From assembly GCA_009693255.1 (NCBI GenBank), contig SHXQ01000012.1, positions 1 through 49,115 of the forward strand: a stretch of DNA of 49,115 bases, given 5' to 3'. The DNA is from Methylotenera sp. (lineage in GTDB: Bacteria > Pseudomonadota > Gammaproteobacteria > Burkholderiales > Methylophilaceae). Numbering within the stretch: the stretch's first letter is position 1; the number at the start of each line of letters is the position of its first letter. The position numbers were made by a program, and so were the translations under genes. This document shows positions 30,001 through 37,962 of the stretch, one piece after another. The notes beneath the pieces were generated by a model. It saw nothing but the letters and a program-made list of their open reading frames with translations. It ran no database searches and was not told where the DNA came from.

Positions 30001-30531
30001 TAAATAAAAGCGATCTGGAAATAAACTTTGCCACTGACCCGCCAAATCGCTGGCCAAGGCTAAATTACCTTGTAAGCTAGCCAGCCCAATGTCACCGGCC
30101 AATGCCCCAGAAAGCATTATTAAGCCTTCGGTGCCGCATTCTACAAACCATTCGCGCTTAAATTCAGCGCGACCTCGATGCTGATTCGTTAAGTAGGCGC
30201 GACTGAGGAGTTGACATAGTAATAAATAACCCGCTTGCGACTGGCATAATAATAAAAGGCGCGAGGGTTGGTCACGATTAGCGATGTTTTCTAACCAGAC
30301 ATCACAACCAATAATCGGCTTAAGCCCTTTAGTGCGAGCCGCTTTGTAAAACTTGATGGCGCCAAATAAATTACTTAAATCGGTTAGCGCCAAAGCCGGC
30401 ATTTTATCCTCCAGCGCCCGCTCTACATAGTCATCAATGCGCACAATGCCATCGACAATGGAATACTCACTATGGCAACGTAAGTGAACAAATGTAGGCG
30501 TATTTTGTGCGGATAAATTGGTGTGTGACAT
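27028..30531 (-). CDS. dnaE: DNA polymerase III subunit alpha
   Basis: The replicative polymerase subunit, 1,167 residues, like other DnaE1 proteins. An N-terminal PHP domain (HLRCHSEYSIVDGIVRID) precedes the catalytic palm with PDFDIDF (D417 and D419) and the third metal ligand D571 in KFDFLGL. GPGRGSGAGS, the finger region RPGPMDLIPDY and YQEQVMQIAQ are conserved. Tandem helix-hairpin-helix, an OB-fold (GIVSGVKFKTTSRGKIAIVNLDD) and a C-terminal tau-binding region follow. The first genes downstream are accA and tilS. The sequence appears complete. The 316-bp upstream gap holds a nested palindrome but no gene. Confidence 0.98.
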   Translation of the reverse strand: MSHTNLSAQNTPTFVHLRCHSEYSIVDGIVRIDDYVERALEDKMPALALTDLSNLFGAIKFYKAARTKGLKPIIGCDVWLENIANRDQPSRLLLLCQSQAGYLLLCQLLSRAYLTNQHRGRAEFKREWFVECGTEGLIMLSGALAGDIGLASLQGNLALASDLAGQWQSLFPDRFYLEVQRVVSVADSQKSQQESYIQHVRSIASTLNLPVVATHPIQFIAPDDFRAHEARTCISEGYVLADTRRPKHFTVEQYFKTQAELANLFEDMPEALTNSVEIAKRCNLSLTLGKNYLPNFPTPNNESLNEYLIAEAHKGLAQRLQMLYPDEALRLAKTPDYEARLDFETKVINQMGFAGYFLIVADFISWAKNNGVPVGPGRGSGAGSVVAYSLGITDLDPLEYKLLFERFLNPDRVSMPDFDIDFCQEGRDRVIGYVKQKYGLDAVSQIATFGTMAAKAVIRDVGRVLDLPFYFIDSISRLIPMELGITLSEALVKEPQLAERRENEEELRELLELALRLEGLVRNVGMHAGGVLISPSKISDFSPVYCQADGTSLVSQYDKDDVEAVGLVKFDFLGLRTLTILELALLNANKQRATDDLPPLSFATLPLNDKATFQLLKTANTTAVFQLESRGMKDMLKQALPDCFEDIIALVALYRPGPMDLIPDYCRRKHGKQRVEYPHPLTESILKETYGIAVYQEQVMQIAQVVAGYSLGAADLLRRAMGKKKIEEMDAQRKTFTEGAVRNNMTERQATELFDLLEKFAGYGFNKSHAAAYALVAYQTAYLKAHYPAAFLASTMSADMNNTDSVHIFYGDCAPNQIEVLPPDINHSDFKFTPTSSKQILYGLGAVKGTGLAAIEVILQARGKDGPFKDLFDFCNRLDLRKVNRRVVESLIRAGAFDKLSADNINPSRNALLAGVAMAMTAAEQNSANRNQNSLFGEAVDSAVNVLPIVPDWTEQQRLQEEKAALGFYFSGHPYTAYQEDLSPFVSASLANLSPKEQPQLLAGIVSGVKFKTTSRGKIAIVNLDDGTTRIEVMVGADLLAQQQSLLKDDQLVIVEGRISNDEYSGGLRVNARKLHDLSGLRNSRASFLKLSCNGQADAVKLKALLKPYCKIASDEQRGCAVKVEYHNQTSKVELMLGNEWRVDLHEELIASLTQWLSRDNVKILYN

Positions 30532-30612
30532 AAGACAAATTTTACCTTATTGCCTCTGGTTTGCAGAAAAAATATTAAGCTTAATCTTTAACAACAAAGA
30601 AAAACCAAAGCC

Positions 30613-30735
30613 CAATCTTTAACCACAGGACACACATTGGTCACAGAGAAAACTAAATCCGACCTACACATTAACACAGCATGGCTAGCTGTGTTCTCTG
30701 TGACTAGCTTTGCTGTCTATGGGCAAAGATTTAAA
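30613..30735. repeat. Nested palindrome with CACAGAG arms
   Basis: GTCACAGAGAA (30640-30650) is the exact inverse of TTCTCTGTGAC (30694-30704). Inside, AACACAGC and GCTGTGTT (30673-30695) form an 8-bp hairpin. The outermost parts (CAATCTTTAACC...GGGCAAAGATTT) are also partly complementary. It is related to the arms of the other repeats but has a different core. It occupies the divergent dnaE-tpx gap. Confidence 0.6.
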
Positions 30736-30848
30736 TTGGTTTTACTGGTGACGATATAAGACTTTTGATTGAATGTAAAACAAAAAACCATCATACTTAG
30801 GCATAGTTCAAGAACTTTTATTTATTAGCCCTCATAAAGGAAAATATC

Positions 30849-31355
30849 ATGTCGAATCCCGTTACACTTAAAGGTGGCCCCGTTGAAATTGGTGGCGTTT
30901 TCTTACAAAAAGGTCAAACCGCCCCTAACTTCAGCCTGGCCGATAAAACCAGAACTGATGTCACGCTAGAAAATTTTGCGGGTAAACGCAAAGTATTGAA
31001 TATTTTCCCTAGTATTGATACTCCGACTTGCGCTACCTCAGTACGCACTTTTAACCAAACCGCTGCCAACCTCAACAACACCGTGGTACTGTGCATTTCA
31101 GCAGATCTACCATTTGCACAAAATCGTTTTTGCGCTGCCGAAGGTATTGAGAATGTTGCCACACTATCTGCTTTTCGCAATAGTTCCGCTTTTGCCGACA
31201 GTTATGGCGTCGCCATTAAAAGCACAAGCTTAGCCGGTTTAACAACGCGCGCAGTGATTGTTTTGGATGAGAATAACAAGGTTTTACATAGTGAATTAGT
31301 GGCTGAAATTACCACTGAACCTAACTATGATGCAGCATTAGCAGCATTGAAATAA
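30849..31355 (+). CDS. tpx: Thiol peroxidase (atypical 2-Cys peroxiredoxin)
   Basis: Reduces hydroperoxides using thioredoxin. It is 168 residues, like E. coli Tpx. The peroxidatic cysteine is C61 ([16 protein letters not shown]) and the resolving cysteine C95 ([10 protein letters not shown]), both at the E. coli positions. An additional Cys is at 82. AAAGGA lies about 7 nt before the ATG. It is transcribed divergently from dnaE and ends before a hairpin terminator, so it is monocistronic. A regulator site such as an OxyR box could not be identified with confidence in the AT-rich upstream gap. Confidence 0.97.
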   Translation: MSNPVTLKGGPVEIGGVFLQKGQTAPNFSLADKTRTDVTLENFAGKRKVLNIFPSIDTPTCATSVRTFNQTAANLNNTVVLCISADLPFAQNRFCAAEGIENVATLSAFRNSSAFADSYGVAIKSTSLAGLTTRAVIVLDENNKVLHSELVAEITTEPNYDAALAALK

Positions 31356-31363
31356 GTAGAACC

Positions 31364-31418
31364 CTAAAAGCCTCACCACGGGGAAATTAAGTTTACCCTC
31401 AGCTTTTAGCTTTTCTCT
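31364..31418 (+). terminator. Candidate terminator of tpx
   Basis: CTAAAAGC (31364) pairs perfectly with GCTTTTAG (31402), with an inner GGG...CCC pairing, and is followed by CTTTTCTCT. It lies between the convergent tpx and MazG-like genes. The T-run is interrupted, and the right side blends into a TTTTCTCTGTGGCTAAAGATTT repeat arm. Confidence 0.45.
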
Positions 31419-31459
31419 GTGGCTAAAGATTTAGCTTGTTTGGCCGCGCTGTGACTGAT

Positions 31460-31813
31460 TTACAGATACTTGGTGTATTTGGCATTACTGCCGCGCACTT
31501 TATCCACTGGGTATTTTTCTGCATTGAGCGCTATTTTAGCATTGGCCACTTCAATGAGATCAATCTCCAGCACTTGGGCAATTCTGAGCAAATAGACAAA
31601 GGTGTCCGCCAGCTCATGTCCGACCTGTTCGCGCTTTTCAGCAGATAGCGTGCAACTTTCCGCTTCGGTGTTCCACTGAAAATGCTCAACCAACTCAGCC
31701 GCCTCAACGATCATGGCCATGCTCAGGTTTTTTGGTGAGTGAAACTGCGTCCAATCGCGCGCAGTCACAAAATCTTCTAGCTTTTGTTTGAGTTCGTTTA
31801 AGGAATCAGTCAT
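31460..31813 (-). CDS. MazG-like nucleotide pyrophosphohydrolase
   Basis: A 117-residue all-alpha NTP pyrophosphatase of the MazG/dCTPase (RS21-C6-like) type, expected to cleave a nucleoside triphosphate to the monophosphate and so clean the pool. The metal-binding pattern is EAAELVEHFQW and, later, HELADTFVYLLRIA (E-x2-E ... E-x2-D). An RDWTQFHSPKNLSMAM N-terminal helix is typical of the dCTPase-like subgroup. AGGAAG precedes the ATG. It is the last gene of a four-gene operon, 3 bp after the rRNA methyltransferase gene. The exact substrate is uncertain. Confidence 0.88.
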   Translation of the reverse strand: MTDSLNELKQKLEDFVTARDWTQFHSPKNLSMAMIVEAAELVEHFQWNTEAESCTLSAEKREQVGHELADTFVYLLRIAQVLEIDLIEVANAKIALNAEKYPVDKVRGSNAKYTKYL

Positions 31814-31816
31814 CAG

Positions 31817-32962
31817 TTACTTCCTATTACTGCCAGCCACCATTTTAATTTCAAATAAGCGGCATTCCAATGCGCCATTATAAAGCGGCGTACGTTTACT
31901 CGGCGTGAGGCGCATTAACTTAGGCATGGTTAAATCATTGGTTAAAAAATAAGTATTCCAACCGGCAAACTTACGCTTTAAGGCCTCACCCATTTTTGGG
32001 TAGAGTAAGGCTAAATCATCACTTTCACCAATACGCACACCATAAGGCGGATTCGCCACCAGCACCCCGCTGTCTGCCGGAGGAATCACATTGACAATAT
32101 CCACCTGTGATAACTGCACGGCGGCCAATAAGCCGGCCTCTTCTAGGTTTTTATTGGCAATGCGTACTGCCCGTAAATCGATATCTGAGCCATAGATTTT
32201 TTGAAAAGAAACGGCTTTAACTTTGGCCGCCGCTTGGCTTTTAAGCTTTTGCCAGACATGTGGCTCAAAGTTTCTTAGCGCTTCAAAGCCAAAGCTTCTT
32301 TTATACCCAGGCGCCATATCTAGCGCGATCATTGCCGCTTCTAATAAAAAGGTGCCACTACCACACATCGGGTCTAGCAATGGCTGACCCACTTGCCAGC
32401 CAGATAGTTTTAAAATGCCGGCTGCTAAGTTTTCACGCAAGGGCGCTTCGATGCTGGCGCCGCGATTACCGCGTTGATACAGTGCCGCCCCTGAAGTATC
32501 TAAGTAAAATTGATACTCATCCACCGCCAAGTAAGCATGGATGCGTACCACCGGCGTTTTGGTGTCTATATAAGGGCGGCTACCCACGGCCATTCTAAAT
32601 TTATCACAGACCGCATCTTTGATTTTTAAAGTGGCAAATTCCAAACTTTTGAGTGGGCACTTAACGCCCGTCACTTTCACCATAAAATCATTTTTTACAT
32701 CAAACCATTGCGACCAATTAAGCTTGTAAGCAGCTTCAAATAGATCTTCTTCATTCAAATACTTACCGCGCGCCACTTGCCACAAAATACGCGTGGCAAT
32801 GCGTGAGTGCAAATTTGCCGCATAACAAACCGCCCAATCACCATCAAAACTAACGCCGCCATCTGTCAGCTTGATGGACTTAGCGCTCACCTGTAGCAAT
32901 TCATCGGCTAAGAGCTGTTCTAAGCCGCGTGGGCAGGTTGCAAAATATCGGTTAGGCATCAT
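31817..32962 (-). CDS. THUMP-domain 23S rRNA methyltransferase, RlmL-like
   Basis: A 381-residue class I SAM methyltransferase corresponding to the N-terminal (m2G2445-forming) half of E. coli RlmL. The RlmK half is absent, as in many bacteria. The N-terminus has NRYFATCPRGLEQLLADEL, a THUMP domain (about 45-155) and DTSGAALYQRGNRG. The catalytic domain carries PLLDPMCGSGTFLLEAAMIA and the NPPYGVRIG motif for base N-methylation. The two ATGs at its start (MM) make the exact first residue uncertain. It lies within the rnb-speE-like-mazG operon, with gaps of 21 and 3 bp. Confidence 0.9.
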   Translation of the reverse strand: MMPNRYFATCPRGLEQLLADELLQVSAKSIKLTDGGVSFDGDWAVCYAANLHSRIATRILWQVARGKYLNEEDLFEAAYKLNWSQWFDVKNDFMVKVTGVKCPLKSLEFATLKIKDAVCDKFRMAVGSRPYIDTKTPVVRIHAYLAVDEYQFYLDTSGAALYQRGNRGASIEAPLRENLAAGILKLSGWQVGQPLLDPMCGSGTFLLEAAMIALDMAPGYKRSFGFEALRNFEPHVWQKLKSQAAAKVKAVSFQKIYGSDIDLRAVRIANKNLEEAGLLAAVQLSQVDIVNVIPPADSGVLVANPPYGVRIGESDDLALLYPKMGEALKRKFAGWNTYFLTNDLTMPKLMRLTPSKRTPLYNGALECRLFEIKMVAGSNRK

Positions 32963-32983
32963 GGTCGTTGGGCTTCACTATGG

Positions 32984-33808
32984 TTAGTTATCTAGGCTGA
33001 CTAAATTTTTAGTCATAAATAGTTTATTGCGACTACTTGGGTTATGTTCGGCTAATTTTTCTACAAACTGCAAAAACTCAATTTTATGGCTTTGTTCCAG
33101 CACTTTCGCACGTTCACGTAAACTGGCTAAGCGCAAATCTGACGGTTCACGTTTAAAGCCAAAAACAGCGACATTACCCGGCTTGCCTGTTGGTAAGCTT
33201 AACACCATGCCAGAAAAACTCTGCTCAATACGCTGCAAATACACATCAAACTTTTTATCATTGCCCCACAGATTGATCGCCAATATGCCGTCATTACTTA
33301 AGCTATTTGCACATTGATCAAAAAAGTCTTGGCTACAAAAATCAGGCGGAATACCATTACTATCAAAAGCATCAATCATCAGTACGTCAGCAGTATCGGC
33401 GTGCTCGGCCAAGTACTGTAAACCGTTGCCTTCAAGCACTTGTAAGCGCGCATCATTTTCTGGCACATAAAACTGGCTACGCGCCACTTGGATTATTTTA
33501 GGGTTTAACTCGATGACTTTGCTCACGATTGTTGGGCAATACGCATGCATATATTTGGCGAGAGAGCCGCCGCCTAAACCAATCGCCAACACTTGTTTAA
33601 TGTTCTCATTAAACAATAAAAAACACATCATGCCACGCGTGTAGGTTAGTTCTAGTGCAAATGGGTCGCGGATACGCATGGCACTTTGTATGGTAATCGA
33701 GCCTAAATGTAATGCGCGCACCCCATCCGATTCGCTAACATCGACTGACGCATCAGCGACTGCGCTATGGTTAAGGCCGCGCATCAAATGTTTAGCCATG
33801 CGAAACAT
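32984..33808 (-). CDS. Spermidine synthase-like protein
   Basis: A 274-residue protein with the fold of polyamine aminopropyltransferases. It has a cofactor loop AIGLGGGSLAKYM, an acidic end of the next strand (VIELNPKIIQVA), and LMIDAFDSNGIPPDFCSQDFF. The classic catalytic Asp motif of true SpeE (D-x-x-D-P) is not obvious, so aminopropyl transfer is not assured and it may be a related methyltransferase-fold enzyme. Its ATG overlaps the stop of the RNase II-like gene (TAATG), showing translational coupling. The ends of the protein are charged and poorly conserved-looking. Confidence 0.78.
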   Translation of the reverse strand: MFRMAKHLMRGLNHSAVADASVDVSESDGVRALHLGSITIQSAMRIRDPFALELTYTRGMMCFLLFNENIKQVLAIGLGGGSLAKYMHAYCPTIVSKVIELNPKIIQVARSQFYVPENDARLQVLEGNGLQYLAEHADTADVLMIDAFDSNGIPPDFCSQDFFDQCANSLSNDGILAINLWGNDKKFDVYLQRIEQSFSGMVLSLPTGKPGNVAVFGFKREPSDLRLASLRERAKVLEQSHKIEFLQFVEKLAEHNPSSRNKLFMTKNLVSLDN

Positions 33809-35811
33809 TAGGCCACGGCCTCTTGATTGTGACTGTCGGCAATCACCGCATCAACTTTTTCCTCATCCAGCTTGGCTTCACCTACTTGCCCAGTGTCCTC
33901 CATAAAAATATCAGTCGCTTCAATCGGCAAAATATCGCCAGATTGCGGCTCATCTGCCAGCACCGCAATGAACTTAGTGCGTAATTCCATCAGTAAGGTG
34001 TCTACTTCTTGCACCTGCAGGCTCACCTTTGTACCAGGTTTTAGCTCAGGCAGACCATAGACTTTGGTCATATAGGGCGGGCTATCTAAGTGGACTAAGT
34101 TTTCACGCCAGACGGTGGCACGCACCTCATGAAGATCTTCCTGAATCACATATTGCAGGCACCAATAGCGCTCCATCCGCACTTGAAACTCGCTATAAGC
34201 CTGATAGGTCATCTCAAAATTACGCATATGCGTAGTGAGCGCTTCGCTATTGACTGGGTAACTAGGTGCTAGATTTTGCACCACGCTCATAATTTGCCGC
34301 TGGTTAATTAAATCCACTGCACGTCTTAATGGTGAGGTACTCCACGCATATTGCGCCACACCCAAACCTTGATGCGGCTCTGCCTTGGTCGTCATATAAA
34401 CCTTGCCGCCAGCTTGCGCGCGATAAAGTCCTGGTACATGATGTGCCGCCAATAGTGCGCCCCACTGATTATTGGCCTCGATCATCAACTCTGCCACCAA
34501 TTTATCCATAGGCGAACCACGATGGCGACCGACTATACTCACCTTACCATCGACCACGTAAAAATTATAGTCAATTTGGGCGGGTTTAGTCGGATCATAC
34601 TTACCACGCACTTTTTCTAGCGATTCCGCCAAATTAAACAAATACAAAAGCTTAGCCCAATAGGGATGTCCACTATCTGCCGCTAAAGTCGTTTCATTAA
34701 AAAATGGTTCTAGTGCATCGTGGCGTAAATTATCGGCGATTTTAATCAGCTCTAGTTTAGAATCGCGCTGGATAATCAGTTGCTCAGCATTCACATACAA
34801 ATATAGAGACAATACCGGCTTAATCTGCCCGGCATCTAAGCTAAAAGGTCGAATGGCGGCCTCCGGCAACATAGTAATTTTATTGCCCGGCATGTAGATG
34901 GTTGATAAACGCTGCATGACTTCTTTATCTAAAGGGCTATCTACAGCAATGCCTAGCGCCGGCGCGGCAATGTGTATGCCAACACGGGTAATGCCGTCAG
35001 CCAAAGGTAGTATAGAAAAAGCATCATCAATTTCAGTCGTGGTACTGTCATCAATACTAAAAGCCTCGGCGTCAGCCAAGCTTAGCTCATCGAGGTTTAG
35101 ACTAATTTCTTGTGCAGAAAAATCAGTGCCTTTGGCAAAATGCTCACGTAAAAAAGCGCCTAGGTGAAAATCATGTGCTGAGGGGATGGCACCACAGGCT
35201 TGTAGCAACTTGAGTTGCGTTAAATGGCTATCGCTAGCAGCGGCGTCTAAGGTTTTGTACTCAAAAGAATTTTTATCTGGCGCATACAACAGCATGTCAA
35301 TTTTTTGCAGCAACTCATCGGGCAGGCTGTGCGCTTTAAGTTGTAGCACAAACACGGCCATTTTCTCAGCCAACACACGTTTTTTTTCTAGTCCCGCAAG
35401 CGCGGCTTTTAATATTTCAGCAGGTGCCGCTTTATAGCGCCCCTTACCCTTACGGTTAAAATAAACTGGCGCGCTATGTAATTTAAGGGCAACGGCAGCC
35501 GCTTCTTTTGGCGTCGGCTTACGCCCGTAATACTCTTGTGCAAATTCTTCAAAACCAAACTCGCCACCAGACTCGCCTTTGAAACCGGGTTCGGTGCAAC
35601 ATTCCCACAGAAAATCGACATCCAAGGTGTCCACCTCAGCATTCGCCGCATCCATAAAGCCCGCCAATGGCGTTTCAAAGCGTATCAATACATTGTTCAC
35701 TTTAACTTTACTGCGCTTGCCACTGGCCGATTCTATTTGCATAGAACCCTGCGCCTCAGTCATAATGGAGGCCACTTTGAAACTGCCATCCTCTTCAAAA
35801 AATACGTTCAT
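33808..35811 (-). CDS. RNase II/R-family exoribonuclease (RNB domain)
   Basis: A 667-residue 3'-5' exoribonuclease-like protein. The RNB catalytic segment is IDDSTTTEIDDA (253-264). Aligned to RNase II (IDSASTEDMDDA), D254, D262 and D263 keep the metal-binding acids, but the position of E. coli D207 is E260. Further RNB motifs are RHRGSPMDKLVAELMIEANN and STSPLRRAVDLINQRQ with the conserved Arg. The N-terminal region (1-240) is divergent and does not clearly show cold-shock domains. A C-terminal S1-like barrel is plausible (KPGTKVSLQVQEVD). It is the first gene of the operon with GAAAGA upstream. It may be an RNase II paralogue with altered activity. Confidence 0.88.
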   Translation of the reverse strand: MNVFFEEDGSFKVASIMTEAQGSMQIESASGKRSKVKVNNVLIRFETPLAGFMDAANAEVDTLDVDFLWECCTEPGFKGESGGEFGFEEFAQEYYGRKPTPKEAAAVALKLHSAPVYFNRKGKGRYKAAPAEILKAALAGLEKKRVLAEKMAVFVLQLKAHSLPDELLQKIDMLLYAPDKNSFEYKTLDAAASDSHLTQLKLLQACGAIPSAHDFHLGAFLREHFAKGTDFSAQEISLNLDELSLADAEAFSIDDSTTTEIDDAFSILPLADGITRVGIHIAAPALGIAVDSPLDKEVMQRLSTIYMPGNKITMLPEAAIRPFSLDAGQIKPVLSLYLYVNAEQLIIQRDSKLELIKIADNLRHDALEPFFNETTLAADSGHPYWAKLLYLFNLAESLEKVRGKYDPTKPAQIDYNFYVVDGKVSIVGRHRGSPMDKLVAELMIEANNQWGALLAAHHVPGLYRAQAGGKVYMTTKAEPHQGLGVAQYAWSTSPLRRAVDLINQRQIMSVVQNLAPSYPVNSEALTTHMRNFEMTYQAYSEFQVRMERYWCLQYVIQEDLHEVRATVWRENLVHLDSPPYMTKVYGLPELKPGTKVSLQVQEVDTLLMELRTKFIAVLADEPQSGDILPIEATDIFMEDTGQVGEAKLDEEKVDAVIADSHNQEAVA

Positions 35812-35978
35812 ACTTGTCTTTCAATACGGTCTTGATATAGCGCGCTTTTCATGCAGGCTATAGATTTGCCTAGCAATTTCTGCTGGATTAGATTGCGCTC
35901 ATTTTACCTTGTATTAGTAGATTTTCTTTGATGCAATATAAAATAGCGGTTAATTAAAACAGTGCCAATACAATACTT

Positions 35979-37010
35979 ATGGATAAACGCATTCCCGTCA
36001 CCCTGCTAACTGGCTTTTTAGGCAGCGGTAAAACCACCTTACTCAATAAGCTGTTAAATCACCCCAATATGCGCGACACCGCGATCATCATCAATGAACT
36101 CGGGGATGCTGGGCTAGACCAAATTTTTGCCAAGAGCAATTTGGCACAAAATATTGAAAGCGAACACATTGCCGACAACACCGTACTGCTCAGTTCAGGC
36201 TGTTTGTGCTGTACGCTCAAAAACGAGCTGGCCGACACCATGCGCGATTTATTTTTTAAGCGCGCACTGCAAGCAGTGCCGCAGTTTAATCGGCTGATTA
36301 TTGAAACCACAGGCATGGCTGACCCTGGGCCGATACTCGCCAACTTAATGAATGAGCCGGTGATTGAATCGGTTTATCGCTTAGACGCGGTAGTGGTTAC
36401 CATCGATAGTATTTACGGCCTACAACAATTAGCCGATAACATTGAAGCTTTAAAACAAGCCGCGGTGGCCGATGTATTAGTACTCACCAAAACAGACTTA
36501 GCAAGTGCAACGCAAATCAGCGCCTTAAAAGAAAAATTGCGCACCATTAACCCCAGTGCAACGCAACACGCCATCAGTCATGGCACCTTAGACCCTGCAT
36601 TTGTGGTGGATGTTGGTTTGTTTGCCCTAGACAGCCAACTGCCAGAACCGCAACGCTGGCTCCGTGCGCCGCTAAAAAAAGCCCCTGCTAAAGGCACTTT
36701 ACCGCAAAAAGTCCACGATGATGACATTGTCAGCTTTACCGTCATGATGCCTAATCCCCTCAACTGGGCACAATTGAAGCCGCATTTATTATGGTTTTGC
36801 CAAACTTACGGCAAAAACCTATTGCGCCTTAAAGGCATCATCCATGCGGCTGATCAGCCTGCACCACTGGCCATACATGCAGTGCATTTTACACCCTATC
36901 CACCCACCCTACTTGAAGGCTGGACCGAAGATGAGCCGCAATCGCGCATTGTGATTATTGGTAAAGGCCTGGATGAATTAGCCATGAGAAAGGCGTTGAC
37001 GCAGTTTTAA
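35979..37010 (+). CDS. COG0523 (CobW/YjiA-type) metal-chaperone GTPase
   Basis: A 343-residue G3E-family GTPase implicated in metal insertion or zinc homeostasis. Walker A is TGFLGSGKTT (11-20), the metal-binding motif is GCLCC (74-78), and ETTGMADPGPI is the switch/Walker B region. VLTKTDLAS is the guanine specificity motif. A CobW C-terminal domain follows (FTVMMPNPLNWAQLKPHLLWF...LLRLKGIIH). The usual His-rich linker is weak here. It is single, convergent with the hypothetical gene downstream. The upstream gap of 167 bp shows no recognisable Zur box. Which metal it serves is not shown by context. Confidence 0.93.
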   Translation: MDKRIPVTLLTGFLGSGKTTLLNKLLNHPNMRDTAIIINELGDAGLDQIFAKSNLAQNIESEHIADNTVLLSSGCLCCTLKNELADTMRDLFFKRALQAVPQFNRLIIETTGMADPGPILANLMNEPVIESVYRLDAVVVTIDSIYGLQQLADNIEALKQAAVADVLVLTKTDLASATQISALKEKLRTINPSATQHAISHGTLDPAFVVDVGLFALDSQLPEPQRWLRAPLKKAPAKGTLPQKVHDDDIVSFTVMMPNPLNWAQLKPHLLWFCQTYGKNLLRLKGIIHAADQPAPLAIHAVHFTPYPPTLLEGWTEDEPQSRIVIIGKGLDELAMRKALTQF

Positions 37011-37050
37011 GGGACACACTGTAAACTGCACAGCACTCAAACGTGACGCC

Positions 37051-37959
37051 TTAACTGGCTTTTTGATAATTACTGCCAAAAAACTCCATCATCATAAATT
37101 CTTCTAGACCGGCATTATCCGCAGGACGGGCCGACTGGCTAACGACACGGCCCAAGCGTTGCGAATCCCAGTTAAAATCATCTTGATAGTGCTGCCGAAT
37201 TAGCCAGATCATTTTTCTTATCATGATTAGCCTCACGTCCTGCCCAATGCCCGCCTCTACTTCAAATGACTCTTGTCTAGCGTTACTATAATCATTAGTC
37301 CAGCCCCGAAATGAAAATCCAGCATGCCGTGCACTTAAGCTGGTGATTTCGAATATGCCGTTGGTGCCATTTTTGAAATTATTTTTAATCCGCTCCTCTC
37401 GCATTTGCTCAGCGCTAGGTCCCGCCTCACGGGCGACCGCTTGTGCATTTTGCTGGGCGGCATCTGCTTCTGACGCTTGCCGTTGGGCGCGCTTAGCGTT
37501 GACATAAGCCATCATATCGACCGGCGCGTCCTTTGCGTGCTCTTGAGCTGGCTCCACTTCAGTGGTTGGCGTTGGCGTATCCAACACTTTAGGCACGCTC
37601 AACCAAGGCTTCACATGCGCATTGAGCTTTTGCGTCATGACTTTAGGTTTAATCGGTTTAGGCGCTTGTTTTTCAGGCGGCTGTAGTGCTGGTGTTGGCT
37701 GCACAACTTGTGCGGGTATCGGTAGCGCAAAGCTAACCTCCAGCGCTGTTGGGATAGGGGCTGAGCTATTATCCATCTGAATATGTGGTGCGACTAAAAA
37801 CAAAAACAGTGCATGCGCCAATAGCGAGCAGATAATCGCAATCAAGGTGTTGCGCCTAACATGAATACGCATCATTACATCGCCGCTAGACAGCCGTGAA
37901 AGAGGTGTCTGCAGAAATTCTTCAAAACGCTGCTGCGATGCTGGCGTTGTTTGCTTCAT
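37051..37959 (-). CDS. Hypothetical TonB-like membrane protein
   Basis: A 302-residue protein of no family I can name. Its layout is TonB- or TolA-like: a short cytoplasmic N-terminus, one membrane span (about 38-57, LIAIICSLLAHALFLFLVAP), a Pro/Lys/Thr-rich periplasmic stretch (about 68-135 with QPPEKQAPKPIKPK), an Ala/Gln/Glu-rich coiled region, and a compact C-terminal domain (about 195-302; FEITSLSARHAGFSFRGWTND, QDVRLIMIRKMIWLIRQHY). The last part is not the standard TonB C-terminus. It starts 3 bp after hrpA and is coupled to it. A role in envelope energy coupling is possible but unproven. Confidence 0.75.
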   Translation of the reverse strand: MKQTTPASQQRFEEFLQTPLSRLSSGDVMMRIHVRRNTLIAIICSLLAHALFLFLVAPHIQMDNSSAPIPTALEVSFALPIPAQVVQPTPALQPPEKQAPKPIKPKVMTQKLNAHVKPWLSVPKVLDTPTPTTEVEPAQEHAKDAPVDMMAYVNAKRAQRQASEADAAQQNAQAVAREAGPSAEQMREERIKNNFKNGTNGIFEITSLSARHAGFSFRGWTNDYSNARQESFEVEAGIGQDVRLIMIRKMIWLIRQHYQDDFNWDSQRLGRVVSQSARPADNAGLEEFMMMEFFGSNYQKAS

Positions 37960-37962
37960 CGA

